The notes under the pieces: generated by a model
The model's input: only the letters and a program-made list of their open reading frames with translations
The model's database searches: none
Told to the model about the DNA's origin: nothing
Origin: Heloderma charlesbogerti
Taxonomy: Eukaryota > Chordata > Lepidosauria > Squamata > Helodermatidae
Direction: 5' to 3'
Length of the DNA: 64,000 nucleotides
Assembly: GCA_026122225.1 (NCBI GenBank)
Contig: JANEZZ010000975.1
Location: forward strand, 124,001-188,000
Part shown: positions 34,478 to 46,205 of the stretch, piece by piece
How positions within the stretch are numbered: position 1 is the stretch's first letter
Layout: each line of letters opens with the position of its first letter
Translations under genes and position numbers: made by a program

Positions 34478-35037
34478 TTGGGGGTGGGCATTTGCTGAGG
34501 CTTTTTTGTGGAGGGGGAGAGATTTTTGAAAAATTTGGGGGAGGGGGTTGCCACTTATGAGGTGAAGTGGCCATGGATTTTTCTTGCATTTTTAACAACT
34601 CATAGGGGCACAAGGCTATTTCCACAGCTTCTCGCCCGCCCTCACTTCCCCAGAATCCCTGCAGAATGATGTGAAATAATGCTGAGTTGCTTCCAAGGTG
34701 CTCCAGTGCGTATGACTAGCGGGAAGCTTTGGGAAGAGCTTTGTGCTGCTTCCTGCTGGCTTCACTTCCCAAAATGCCTTGAGAAAGATGCAGTGCAGTG
34801 TGATGTGGTGTTGCTCCCACGGCATTCCAGGAAGTATAACCAGAGCGGCATTGCAGAGAAAGCCTTGCACTGCTGTGAGGGGACTGGGTCCGTTTTTTGT
34901 TTGTTTTTAGTTTTAAAAAAACAGAAAATTCATGGCCACCTTGCAAGGCTAAGTTAGTCAGATAGGCAGCAACTCCCTCCCGAAAATTTCTGAAAATTTC
35001 CGAGATTTTTTTGGAGAGTGTCATTCCGCACCCAGCT
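34478..35037. mobile_element. Foldback DNA element with internal tandem duplication
   Basis: Imperfect inverted arms (GGGGGAGGGGGTTGCC, GTGGCCATGGATTTT on the left and their complements on the right) span the segment. Inside, 34641-34725 and 34763-34850 are diverged direct copies (CACTTCCC, then GTTGCTNCCA, then ATGACTAGCGGG / ATAACCAGAGCGG). Superfamily unknown. Confidence 0.6.
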
Positions 35038-35701
35038 TCCCATCAACCTAACAAACGGTCAAAAAAGAAATTTTGGAACAAATCAATTACAATTAAAAAT
35101 GTGCAAGTACAGGGAACATTTCAGGATGAATGACTCAAAGTAAATAGAGCTGCTGCTACACCTATGGAACTTCACTTCCTGAGCACAGTTCCAGAAACGT
35201 TTAGAACCTCATATATACTAATAGCAATCTCAATTCTCCTAGTGTCAGTCCTTATGAAACCAAACAAGCACTGCACACACACTAACACAAGAGAGAGAGG
35301 AAGCAGCAGGCCTGGAGGAACCCCAAGGTTTGAAGAAGTACAAAAAATCTTTAGAAGAAAAGTACTCGAGGGGCGGAGGGCAAAACAACCCAGTGAAGAC
35401 TAAGGATGCTCAATAGGCATGGAGTTCTGACAAACTGTTGGGGAGGTCGAGTGGCCACGTATGTATTGCCCCCAAAGTGGAAGTGTGTCACGGACAAAAG
35501 AGGATGCCCATCTGCATGAACAAATTGATATGTATAGCTGCAAATGTAGACAGAATTGCTATAATTTAAAATAGGAATATAAGGTATCTCACCATAGTGA
35601 AGAAGACTGTGATGTATTGGTCTTTGTTTTTATGTTTCTATGAACTGTGTACAGCACTTTGAAATCTGTAGATGTAAGCAATTTATAAATATCTGCAAAT
35701 A
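35038..35701. other. Mostly featureless, LINE-like tail at the end
   Basis: The last about 80 bp (CTGTGTACAGCACTTTGAA, ATTTATAAATATCTGCAAAT) look like a retroelement tail leading into the microsatellite. Confidence 0.4.
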
Positions 35702-35746
35702 AAGGAAGGAAGGAAGGAAGGAAGGAAGGAAGGAAGGAAGGAAGGA

Positions 35747-35786
<40 letters not shown>

Positions 35787-35799
35787 AGGCAGGCAGGCC
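35702..35799. repeat. (GGAA)n(GGCA)n compound microsatellite
   Basis: AAGG units pass to CAGG units with one relapse. Confidence 0.95.
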
Positions 35800-35859
35800 A
35801 GCTTCAAGGCCTTTGCTTTCCCTTCTGTACAGCCCAAGTCCATCTTAAAAAAGGAACTT

Positions 35860-35965
35860 GAGCTGTACAGCCATTCTAATAGAGAACTGCCTTCTGAAGG
35901 CCTTCAAATACAGGAGTGTCCTCTGTAAAGTAAGATACACAGCTGCCCTAACTGGGGGGCAGTGG
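35860..35965. repeat. AGAGGACA-type repeat copy
   Basis: Contains CCTTCAAATACAGGAGTGTC and TCCTCTGTAAAGTAAGA, as in 4020-4375. Confidence 0.55.
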
Positions 35966-36035
35966 GTGGAATGGGGTGGCTGGAGTCCTGAACAAGAAGC
36001 CCTCCACACTGCAACATTTTCTTGCAGGCACCACT

Positions 36036-36495
36036 TAGGGATGGGTGAATGAACAATATTTGAGATCGCTAGGATTCTCCAAACATCATCCTGCCACTCA
36101 TCTCATGCCCAGTTCCCATTCACATTTGTGATCACTGCTCACTTTGTGCAAATGGGAGACCATCACAAATTGAGCAGCAATCAAATGGGAGAGTTGTGCA
36201 AATTTCCCCAAATTTGTACAGATCTCAAATTCACGCAAATTTCCTCCATAGACTAAAGTGGGGCTGATTCAGCCAGCTCCACAGACTAAGGCGGAGCTGA
36301 TTCAATCTACTTAGGAACTTGCACAAATTAAAAAATCTGTGCAAATCGAACAGGGAATGAGGAATGAGATGAACAGGAGCATGTGTTCAACAATTTCCTA
36401 TTATTCTTCGCAGACACGCGCAGATGTTCAGAGCTTGAAACCAGGCATGCTTTCTCATGTTTTGTGAAGAAAAATGAAATTCTCATACATCCTCA
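36036..36495. mobile_element. hAT-type MITE
   Basis: It starts TAGGGATGGGTGAA and ends ATACATCCTCA. The interior (TTGAGATCGCTAGGATTCTC) matches the element at 50691-51081. The flanking octamers are weakly similar. Confidence 0.65.
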
Positions 36496-37230
36496 GACCA
36501 CCTGTATAATTTATAAACATCTGCATTTCTATGGATTTTTTTTAAAAAAAACTTCACAAGGCATCTACACTATTAACATGCAACCATCACTTTTAGCGTT
36601 GCTCTCAGTTAGAAACAAGATGAGTTTGGTACAGACGTTTGGAGGTTTGTTTTCTACCAGAAGCAGCTGCCACAATTAACACTTGATGCCTGGTGCCATA
36701 CAAATATCACTGTATCTGATCATCTTCCAATGAGGTGTGTGGTGGGGGGGGAGGAAAACAGCATTCATGTTCTCCTGGCACAGAAACCGCATTGCTGTTA
36801 CTTAACTGTGAGAAAATAAGAGATGCTCTTCTATTCTACAGGACACTGCTTTTTCAAACTGCTTGATCAATCGTAGCGAATGATAATCTTGCTGATTCTA
36901 AGTCCCTGATCAGCAATTCATTTTTACCAGGGTTTAGATCTTGAACTGGGCAAGGACTGAAGGGCCAGTAGCACTAGTCCTGTACACTTGATTCCTTGCA
37001 TCACAGGCAATGCTTAAGAAAAAGGATCATATTGTGGAAAAATTGGCCAGAGAAATTAGGTTTGGGTTGGTCTGGTTTTGTTTGGCTTTGCAAATTAAAG
37101 AACCGGCTCCAGAGTAAGTTGCAAAACACGGGACCATCACATTGAATTTAAATTCCTTCCTCTCTAGTTTTCCAGGCTTCAGTGGAACCATGTAGAATTT
37201 AGGAAGGACTTTTATCTCTGGACTCTTGCC
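36496..37230. other. No recognisable feature
   Basis: Intron sequence, nothing assigned. Confidence 0.35.
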
Positions 37231-37752
37231 TAGGGCTGTCAGAGAAATCCGCAATGGAACCTAATCAGTTTGGATTTTCATGAATCTGACTGGTGGATTC
37301 TGCAGCAGACTGGCTTTTTCCATGTTGGGAGGATTCTGCAGACTTACAGACCATTTTTCTAACTTTCCTGATTTTGCGCAAATTTCACCATAGAAAAAAT
37401 ACACAAATAATTTAACAAAGGAGCAAAAAATGTGCATTTCCCCTATAGGTTAAAGTGTGAAAATGTACAGTTTGGGGGATTTTGTGCAATTCTGCCATGG
37501 ATCCCAGGGAGGCCGAATTCCAATGAATTCAGCCCCCTGGAATCCGTGGTGGAACGGAGCAACCCGCCCCACCACCCCACAAAAGCCCCGTGAAACGGAG
37601 CCTACCTGGCTGTGGCTCCAGTGGCGGCAGCAGCTCCGGCAGCGGATGAAGAGGCGGTGGCAGCGACGGCAGTGGCTCCAGCCACTGCTGGGCTGCTGCA
37701 GCTGCAAATGGCGGCCGTCATAGCAGCTGCCATTTGCATCCCTACACCGGCC

Positions 37753-37790
37753 CGTGACAGGCTACGTATATATTTATGTAGCCTATCACG
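37753..37790. repeat. 38-bp palindrome module
   Basis: CGTGACAGGCTACGTATA and its near-complement. Same length as at 27675-27712. Confidence 0.9.
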
Positions 37791-37845
37791 GCTAAAGCGG
37801 GAATGCAAATGGCGTAGGGGGCGCCATTTGCGTCCCTGCTTTAGC

Positions 37846-37883
37846 TGTCATAGGCAATGTAAATATATACGTAGCCTATCACA
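37846..37883. repeat. 38-bp palindrome module, second copy in the element
   Basis: The right arm TACGTAGCCTATCACA pairs with the left TGTCATAGGCAATGTA, with two mismatches. Confidence 0.88.
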
Positions 37884-38277
37884 GACCGGCGTAGGGATGC
37901 AAATGGCGTCCCCTACGCAGGACGCCATTTGCATCTGCAGCAGCCCGGCAGCGGCTGGAGGCCCCGCTGCAGGTTGGCCCAGCTGGCGGCTCCGCGGACT
38001 GGCCACCAAGCAGAGCTGGCCAGGCAGGAATCGGGGAGGGAACAGATCGCCTCCCCCCCATTGAGGATTCCGGGGTGAGGAACAGATCACCTTCCCCCAC
38101 CTGTGGACCCCAGTGGAGCCAGGTAAGCAGAGTTTCGTACACCCCTAAAATTTGCACAAACTTAAGAACTTTAAAACTTTTTTAAAAAATCCGATTCTAT
38201 CAACGGGCGGCATGAAAGTCGCCTGACAATCCATGAAACACAGACGGAATGGATTTTATACAATCTGTACATCCCTA

Positions 38278-38703
38278 CTCTTCCATGAAGAGCAGCAAAA
38301 CCTCCTGATGGTTCAAAAAAGTGAAAAGTTTTAATATGGCATTTTGCTAAATAGAATTTACTGCTTCTCTATGCTGGCTAGAGATTGTGACGGTTGGTTT
38401 TACTGCCTCTGCCAAAAGCATCAGCCAAGCAACCAGGAAACAGATGGTGCAATCAGTCGTTGCTGTGCTCCGTTCTTAGGTTCCTTTCCTCCATGTTCCT
38501 CCTTTTTCCCAATGGTCCTTTAAGACTGGGTAGTTTTATATGGTGCAGCACAATAGGAAGCATCAAGCCATCATCATATCTCTCTAGAAGGGAAGTTAGG
38601 ACAAACAAGCCCAGTTCTATATTTTCAACATGAATGGAACACAGAATCAATTCATAAGATAAATGGCTTTAGCTTCCACACAAACTACGGTATACACATT
38701 GGT
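38278..38703. other. No recognisable feature
   Basis: Intron sequence, nothing assigned. Confidence 0.35.
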
Positions 38704-39100
38704 TAGGGATGGGCAAATCTGCTAATCTTGATCTCATCATGTTTCTCATTCCATTCTGGTTCCATCCAAGTTTATTTTTTCCCCACACAAAAATCTGTAT
38801 GTCTTTTTCTGCATATTTTTCAAATGTATGGTTTTTTTTACACATATTCCCATTGACTAAAGTATGTTTGTGCACATTTTAGAAATGTCTTCAGTGTTGT
38901 TGTTTTTCAAATGTTTTAAATGTGCACAGGTTATTGAATGCTTTTTTCTTTCCCTCACAATCATGCATCATGATTGGAATGCATCACAAGCCCCAAGATG
39001 TACAGTTTTCCAACCACAAATTGTGCTTGGTTTGTGTTTGGTTCCAGGTAAATCTGTTTGTTTTTTTTAAGTGACAGAGCAAATTTCTCACCCATCCCTA
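38704..39100. mobile_element. hAT-type MITE
   Basis: The ends TAGGGATGGGCAAAT and CTCACCCATCCCTA are inverted repeats. No target duplication is recognisable. Confidence 0.7.
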
Positions 39101-39659
39101 TGGAAGCAGGAAGAAAAGCTTAGGAGGGGAAACATAACATAAGTTCTTCATGTCTTCTGTTGGGCCCAATGCTCTGAAATAGGCAAGCATTCAAGACCAG
39201 CCATGCATCCTCTGGCCACTGGATGTAAACCTGGGGTGTGTACAGGCGGAAAGCAAAAAGAGATGTCAAAGTGCATTCACTGCACTCTGATCCTCTCTCT
39301 CTCTTTTAATGTGCACAACCATGTGCACATACCAAAGTGCACATACATGGTTCTAACATGCCAGAGAACTGAAGACTGGTATATGCTCTCATCCACATTG
39401 CCTGGCTGGGTACCCAGGGCCTGGCATTTCCCCTTCCTTTTCCTGTCGAAGGATCAAAGCGTCCTGCAACCAGTTATCCACGACCGAAGGTGATTGTGCC
39501 ATTTCCATCTCAGGCACTCGACTGCTGAGCTCTTCCTTTCCCAGGATCAGCAGCAGCAACACCAAGACAACAGGAGATCAGATAGGAAAGAAAATATTTC
39601 ACAGTTGTGTGGCTGATACAACACAAGGGTGCAAACCTCGCCCATCTCAAGAAACCCTG
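39101..39659. other. No recognisable feature
   Basis: Intron sequence with a CT-rich stretch near 39290-39305. Confidence 0.35.
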
Positions 39660-39852
39660 GGGGAGGGACCATAGCTCAGCACTAGAGCATACACTTTGCA
39701 CTCAGAAAGTCCCAGGTTCAATCCCAAATGTTCCCCATTGATGGGATCAGGTAACAGGAACTAGCCAGAGGTTACAAAGAGCCACTGTCAGAGTAGACAA
39801 TACTGGCCTAGATTGACAAATAGTTTAACTTGATATAAGGCAGCTGCTTATG
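39660..39852 (+). mobile_element. tRNA-derived SINE
   Basis: The head CATAGCTCAGCACTAGAGCA (A-box) and CCCAGGTTCAATCCC (B-box) is tRNA-like. The body GTCAGAGTAGACAATACTGG and the tail TGATATAAGGCAGCTGC match the family at 5407-6122. Confidence 0.82.
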
Positions 39853-40299
39853 TCCCTACTACAAAGCTGCAGGGGGAGGGTCAGTACCCAACAGAAGATG
39901 GGAAGGAAAATGAACTGGAGGATGTGGCAGCAACTGGCAGGCCAACTACGATTTTGATTGGTTTGAGATTTTTTCCCCCCTCTCCTACCATTTCATTACA
40001 GATGTCCTTTCCTACCTGTACATTCTCCCTGGACATTTCTATGGAGGAAGCAGAGTGTGATGATACCAGGAGAGAAAGTATCAGGAATGCCAATGGCACA
40101 TTCAACATTTAAGGGGTGAGGTTGGTATTGCACCTGCTGGGCCTGCCTTTGACCTCTGCACACAAGTTCTGACAAATGTGCAGCAGTCAAGGGGAGACCA
40201 GTAGGCACAATCTCTCACACAGATGCATTTACCATACAAGCTCGGTCTTCTGGATAGGGCTCTCATGTTCCTGGCATCCTGACTTCTAGTAGCATAATA
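39853..40299. other. No recognisable feature
   Basis: Intron sequence, nothing assigned. Confidence 0.35.
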
Positions 40300-40434
40300 C
40301 AGGAGTGGGCAGAAGATAGATCTCCAGATGCTTTGGACCCCAAATTCCAGGACCCCTGTTAGCATAACCAATGGTCATGAATCCTGGGAGTTGAAGTCCA
40401 AAACATCTAGAGATCTACTTTCTGTCCACCCCGG
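40300..40434. mobile_element. CAGGAGTGGGCA hAT MITE
   Basis: Same family as 26624-26758, with an 8-bp duplication bearing one mismatch (GCATAATA / GCATAACA). Confidence 0.85.
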
Positions 40435-40479
40435 GCATAACATTCCATTAAATTAAATGGCAATGTGAACGTAGAGATG

Positions 40480-40590
40480 GGAATAGCACACTCCGGGAGA
40501 GAGCGGAGGACAAGAAGGCCTGGCGAGCTGTGGTCCATGGGGTCACGAAGAGTCGGACACAACTTAATGACTGAAAAATAATTATAATGA
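40480..40590 (+). mobile_element. BovB LINE 3' end fragment
   Basis: CACACTCCGGGAGAGAGCGG, then GGTCCATGGGGTCACGAAGA and GTCGGACACAACTTAATGAC, the BovB 3' end as in the longer copies. The tail is AATAATTATAATGAA-like instead of the usual ACA repeats. Confidence 0.8.
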
Positions 40591-42736
40591 AACAGTAGAA
40601 GGAAAACAAAAACAAGATCACCAAAACCCAACGAAGTGTGTTTGAATAATAATAGTACATTGGACACATAATGGATTTTAAAGCAGAATCCAGGTGCTGG
40701 AGAAAGGAAAAAGGTGACATATACAGCGACAAACAATAAATCAAAGAAACACTTACATAAACCATAAAAGATCTGATTATTTACTCTGCAAGATTTATTA
40801 GCTTTCCATGTTTTATGATGCAGCCCTTATGATATTCATATGTTCCACTGAAATGTCAGGGTTCTTCTTTTTCTTTTTTGTAACTAACGAAGGATTAATG
40901 GTCACATCAGCTTGGAAACCTTGCATTGGTGACAGCTTCAAAATGATACAGGATGAGACTTATTGCCTGGCAGATCCGAGGTTGTTTTTAGAACACCAAG
41001 AAGAGGAATTACTAGGTCTGCTTGAGGTGTTCTTTGCACAGCTACTGGAAGAGGCTGCCAAAGAGTATAAGCTCCATACGCTGTCCTTTTGTTAGTTACT
41101 ATCTGCTATATCCAGGGGAAATTCAATGCTACCATTTTCAGGAGTAGGAACATTTATTAAAAATGAGCAGAATGCCCAACAAATGTAGGGAATGTGTATC
41201 AAAATGTGGATAGGCCTTCCCAGCTGGCTTTGCTTCTTTCCATTCCTCCCTGTTTTTCTCCTCTGCAACTCTTGAGGACCTCATTTCTGTCCATTGCCTC
41301 ATCTACACCCAGCTATCAGCACCCAGCATACTCAGGCAAATGCCAGGGCCCACCAAGGCTGACACTAGGATGTCATCATTAAGTCTGGTGCTGAAACAAG
41401 AAGCACCAGCCTGGGCAGCTGCAACGAACATCTCCTTCCCAAATGCCTGGGGACCCCTCCCCTTGGATGCAGGCAGACCAACCCTGCCTGCTTTCCCTCT
41501 TCCCTTCAGTCCTACCCAGCCATGATCTTTCCCCTTTACCCAACAGCTATGTTAGGGCCAGCAAAATGTGACAGGGCAAGTTCATTTCCATGTCTGCCCC
41601 AACATGGCAGCAGGGACCACATTTTGCATCAAAAGGGATGTAGAGACAAGGGGAGCTGAACCCTGCCCCTATCCACAACTCATCTTGCTGTGCTCCATTC
41701 AGCCCAGAACCACATTTGAGGGTCTATGGGCAGGACTCTCACTGCCCACCCCAGCACCGCCCTGGCTGCACCCCCTAGCATGCCTCTGTGTCAGTCCCAC
41801 TCCCCACTGTGAGACTCCAGTCCAGTTCACTTCTCACAGCCTCTGTAGCATTCTTCACCCAATGTGCTTACCAAGTGGCAGGGGAAGGCCACAGCAGGGA
41901 ATCTCACCCAGGCCAGAACAACTTTTTCTTTCTTTCGTGGACCCAGCACCAAAAGAAGTGGCAGAGGACTCTGCAGCAGCCACCATCTTCTTTTCCCCAC
42001 ATTGCCTCTGCACCTGACATTGGGAGAGGAGCCCAGAGGCATTTGAGAGGGAAAGAATGGTGACTATGACAGCCATCCAGGCTGGTGTTTCTCTTTTCAC
42101 CACTGACCTTAACATTTTTAAAAATAAAAACATTAAAGATAATGGTAAAATCCTGGTGTCAGTCACCGTGTGCCTTTTGGGGCCCACTGGCCCCTGGCAT
42201 TTGCCCAACTATGCCAACTACTGGCACTGGGCCTGGCTCCGTTGTTCTTGAATGAGTTTTCTCCCCAGCCTAGCTCACTTCCAATATTTGTACCAGGGTA
42301 GGAAGATCTGCGGTCCAAGGTGAGGGTGGGGAATCTAATCTTACAATTTTTTCTCATCTCACAACAAAGGCACCGGTGTCTTCCTTCAGTAGGGGAAGTC
42401 ACTACTGTTCCCCCTGTTACACTCAAAGGGGGTTAGGGCACTTGCAGGTCTCTATCAGAAAAAAATCTGCAGGTTCCCTAAATATAATGTATTAGCTTAC
42501 CCTCCTTCTCAGCTTTTGGATGGAACCACTCCAGCCTGCCCCAGCAAAGTGGTTTGTAGGGACAAGGCAGCAGGATGGACAGACAGATTTGCAGATATGC
42601 TGGACTTTATACAGCAAGCTTTCCCGCCTTTCCCTGACCTCATTGATTGGTTGTTTTCCTATTATTTATTGCAGTCTTGGGCATGCAAGTTCATGGCTAA
42701 AAAACTGTGGAGTGTTGGAGATGGCACACCCAGAGA

Positions 42737-42742
<6 letters not shown>
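40591..42742. other. Intron sequence, nothing recognised
   Basis: Pyrimidine-rich and GC-balanced stretches but no readable LINE frame. The overlapping frames near 41570-42200 lack any family motif. This is the part of the large intron nearest to exon A. Confidence 0.35.
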
Positions 42743-42769
<27 letters not shown>

Positions 42770-42770
42770 A
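42743..42770 (-). repeat. (CA)n tract just downstream of the MAPK10 exon A donor
   Basis: About 13 TG units on the plus strand, hence CA units in the MAPK10 transcript, lie about 24-50 nt after the 5' splice site. Intronic CA repeats near donors are known binding sites for hnRNP L, so this tract may influence exon A inclusion. The regulatory role is inferred. Confidence 0.85.
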
Positions 42771-42791
42771 CAAAATTCCTGCAGAAACTTA

Positions 42792-42965
<174 letters not shown>

Positions 42966-43453
42966 TCACAGAGACAAAGGAGAGAAAGAAAACAGAATGC
43001 CAGTAAACTATCAGCATAGTAATGAAATAAAACAGACACCCCAGATCTCAAACCTCACCCGTCCTGTCATTTCAGGCTAGCTATCATAATGACTTTCACA
43101 TGATCTTTCTAGAAATGGCATCAAGCCCTATTTCAGAGAGGAAATTGACCTTCAGATCATTCAAACTCCTCCCAGAAAAAGAAGAAAGAGGCCCAGAGAC
43201 TCAAATATTCAACAATGAAACCCTGAGCAACCTCTGCCCCATAGTTTGCAGTCAGACTGCATTATGGCATTGATGCTTACATTTCCCCAAAGTCATCCAT
43301 ATATTGCCATTTTAAAATATGTGTGGGTTTTGTGGTTGGCTGTTGTCAGTGGTGCACCTTGGTCATTTAAGACCCTGGACATAATGTTCTTATGCCCCCC
43401 GCCTTTAGATGACCATGTGTATTACTTCCATCCTGAAGTATGCAACTAACATT

Positions 43454-43720
43454 TAGGGATATCAGAGGAATCTGTTGGGGGGGGGGGAAGCTCAATGAGC
43501 TTCCCTTGATTCCACACCCCCCGGGACTTCGGTCTACCCCTACCTGGAAGCACCCAAGCTGCCATTGTTGTGCATGGGTGGGTGGCCCCACAGCTTTGCT
43601 GGATGCTCGCCAGGCTGTGACAGAGCTCACGCAGCTCAGCAAGCAGGGGCGGGCAGGCAGCGGCGACAGCTCAGCAAGCACCTGACAGAGCTGGGCACGG
43701 GTGAGCCTGTCCAGCCCTCC
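43454..43720. mobile_element. hAT-like fragment, GC-rich
   Basis: The left end TAGGGATATCAGAGGAATCT matches 27186. Donor-like CAG|GTAGGG faces outward on the minus strand at 43546-43538. The right end is not visible. Confidence 0.55.
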
Positions 43721-43724
43721 TCTT

Positions 43725-43935
43725 GATATGATTGCTGTTGTTGCTGCTGTTTTTATTGCTAGTTTGGGTGTTTATTGCTGTTTTTCTTGCCATTGTTCTT
43801 GTGTTCTTACTGTTTTATTGTGTTTTTATCACTTTTAATGTTGCATTGGTTTTATGTGTTTTGTTGTTATGCGCTGCCTTAGGAGGGCTTCTGCCCTGAG
43901 AGGTGGCCAAGAAATATTTTAAATAAATAATAACT
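43725..43935 (+). mobile_element. L2-type 3' tail
   Basis: CTGCCTTAGGAGGGCTTCTG, CCTGAGAGGTGGCC and ATTTTAAATAAATAATAA close the segment, as at 3835-3945. Confidence 0.6.
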
Positions 43936-44234
43936 ATAGGTGTTTCCAGGGCAGCTCACAAAAAATAAAGACAATAATAAATTTGCCCCTAAATACAACC
44001 ATAGAAGTAAACCAGAGAGGGAAGCAGACAAGAACACAGAAGATAAAACAAACTCAACAATAACAGGCCTTGGAAATACAAATGTCTGGCACTGACATGG
44101 CATCACAGTGGGTGCCAGGCAAACTCCCCAGAGAGACCATTCTGTGTAAAGAGCAGCAAAACTGCCAAAGGGTACCACAGCCTAGAAGACCTTCTCCCCA
44201 GTGGCTCGCTGCCTCATTTCAGAGAGTAGGGCCT

Positions 44235-46205
44235 AGGCATGACGGAGAAAGTCGTTTGGTTCTCATTTTAACATGAATCCCAAAGAAAAAGAAATGCAAG
44301 AAAGCGAAGTGGCTGTCTGATGAGGCTTTACAAGTAGCTGAGGAAAGAAGGGAAGCAAAAAGCAAGGAAGAAAGGGGAAGATATACCCAACTGAATGCAG
44401 AGTTCCAGAGAATAGCAAGGAGAGACAAGAAGGCCTTCTTAAATGAACAATGCAAAGAAATCGAAGAAAACAATAGAATGGGAAAGACTAGAGATCTCTT
44501 CAAGAAAATCGGAGATATCAAGGGAACGTTTTGTGCAAAGATGGGCATGATAAAGGACAAAGAAGGCAGGGATCTAAAAGAAGCAGATGAGATTAAGAAG
44601 AGGTGAAAAGAATACACAGAAGAACTATACAGGAAAGATCTGAATGTCCCTGATAGCCATGATAGTGCGGTCACTGAACTTGAGCCGGACATCCTAGAGA
44701 GGGAAGTCAAGTGGGCCTTAGGAAGCATTACTAACAACAAAGCTAGCAGAGATGACATCATTCCAGCTGAGCTATTTAAGATCCTAAAAGATGATGCTGT
44801 TAAAGTGCTGCACTCAATATGCCAACAAATTTGGAACACTCAACAATGGCCACAAGACTGGAAAAGGTCAGTTTACATTCGAATTGCAAAGAAGGGCAAT
44901 GCCAAAGAGTGTTCAAACTACCATACAATTGTGCTCATTTCACATGCCAGCAAGGTTATGTTCAAAATCCTACAAGCTAGGCTTCAGCAGCATGTGAACC
45001 GAGAACTACCGGAAGTACAAGTTGGGTTTCCAAGAGGCAGAGGAACTAGAGATCAAATCGCCAACGTTTGCTGGATCATGGAGAAAGCAAGAGAATTCCA
45101 GGAAAACATCTATTTCTGCTTCATTGACTATGCTAAAGCCATTGATTGTGTGGATCACAACAAACTGTGGCAAATTCTTGAAGAGATGGGAGTACCAGAC
45201 CACCTTACCTGTTTCCTGAGAAACCTGTATGAGGGCCAAGAAGCAACAGTAAGAACCAGACATGGAACAACCGATTGGTTCAAAATTGGGAAAGGAATAC
45301 GACAAGGCTGTATATTGTCACCCTGCTTGTTTAATTTATATGCAGAGTACATCATGAGAAATGCCGGGTTGGATGAATCACAGGTCAGTATTAAGATTGC
45401 TGGGAGAATTATCAACAACCTCAGATACGCAGACGATACCACCCTAATGGCAGAAAGCGAAGAGGATCTCAAGAGCCTCTTGTTGAGGGTGAAAGTGGAG
45501 AGTGCAAAAGCTGGTTTGAAACTCAACATTAAAAAAACGAAGATCATGGCATGTGGCCCCATCACTTCCTGGCATATAGAAGGGGAAGAAATGGAAGCAG
45601 TGACAGATTTTATTTTCTTGGGCTCCAAGATCACGGCAGACAGTGACTGTAGCCATGAAATTAAAAGACGCTTGCTCCTTGGGAGGAAAGCTATGGCAAA
45701 CCTAGACTGCATAGTAAGAAGCAGAGACATCACCTTGCCAACAAAGGCCGTCTAATCAAAGCTATGGTTTTCTCAGTAGCAACGTATGGCTGTGAGAGCT
45801 GGACTATAAGGAAGGCTGAGTGCCGAAGAATCGATGCTTTCGAACTGTAGTGCTGGAGAAGACTCTTATGAGTCCCCTGGACTGCAAGGAGGTCAAGTCA
45901 GTCCATCTTAAAGGGAATCAACCCTGACTGCTCATTGGAAGGACAGATACTGAAGCTGAAGCTCAAATATTTTGGCCACCTAATGTGAAGAGAAAACTCC
46001 CTGGAAAAGCCCCTGATGCTGGGAAAGATTGAAGACAAAAGGAGACGGGGACGGCAGAGGATGAGATGGCTAGATAGCATCACCGATGCAATGAATATGG
46101 ACTTCAGCACACTCCGGGAGACAGCGCAGGACAGGAAGGCCTGGCATGCTATGGTCCATGGGGTCACGAAGAGTCGGACACGACTGAACGACTGAACAAC
46201 AACAA
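44235..46205 (+). mobile_element. BovB (RTE-clade) LINE, 5'-truncated
   Basis: The copy starts inside ORF2 (WLSDEALQVAEERREAKSK near 44305) and runs to the 3' end (GTCGGACACGACTGAACGAC and an ACA-type tail). The endonuclease is absent. Both the truncation and the sequence are typical of BovB, which is widespread in squamates and known for horizontal transfer. Confidence 0.95.
44805..45755 (+). pseudogene. BovB ORF2 reverse transcriptase (damaged)
   Basis: A 316-codon open part of the RTE-clade reverse transcriptase. Visible blocks are the catalytic-Asp block FIDYAKAIDCVDH, GIRQGCILSPCLFNLYAEY and the active-site LRYADDTTL, then GLKLNIKKTKI. Upstream coding sequence continues in the same frame but has a stop near 44604 (KKR*KEYTEELY). 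Downstream a one-base loss in LPTKV near 45748 shifts the frame. Further stops follow before WRRLL and in HLM*REN. The copy cannot make a full protein. Confidence 0.93.

Larger units (their letters stand above)
37490..38147. mobile_element. GC-rich hAT element with two palindrome modules (nested)
   Basis: The right end complements to TAGGGGTGTACGAAAC, the same end as at 29440 and 48133. The left end lacks its terminal bases. Palindromes lie at 37753-37790 and 37846-37883, alternating with GCAAATGGCG hairpins. Donor-like sites face outward: CAG|GTAGGC (minus strand, near 37607-37599) and CAG|GTAAGC (plus strand, 38120-38128). The alanine-rich 150-codon frame here is a by-product of GC-rich repeats. 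Confidence 0.82.
37231..38277. mobile_element. hAT MITE hosting a second hAT element
   Basis: The outer ends TAGGGCTGTC and TACATCCCTA are flanked by partly matching octamers (CTCTTGCC / CTCTTCCA). The outer sequence matches 4973-5382, and the GC-rich part at 37490-38147 is absent there, so that part is a later insertion. Confidence 0.8.

Noticed and set aside
37612..38064. 150-codon alanine- and arginine-rich open frame
   Set aside because: It is a by-product of GC-rich palindromic repeats in a hAT element and has no domain or codon signature.
39660..39730. Possible tRNA gene
   Set aside because: A- and B-box-like sequences are present, but the acceptor stem does not close and a SINE body follows.
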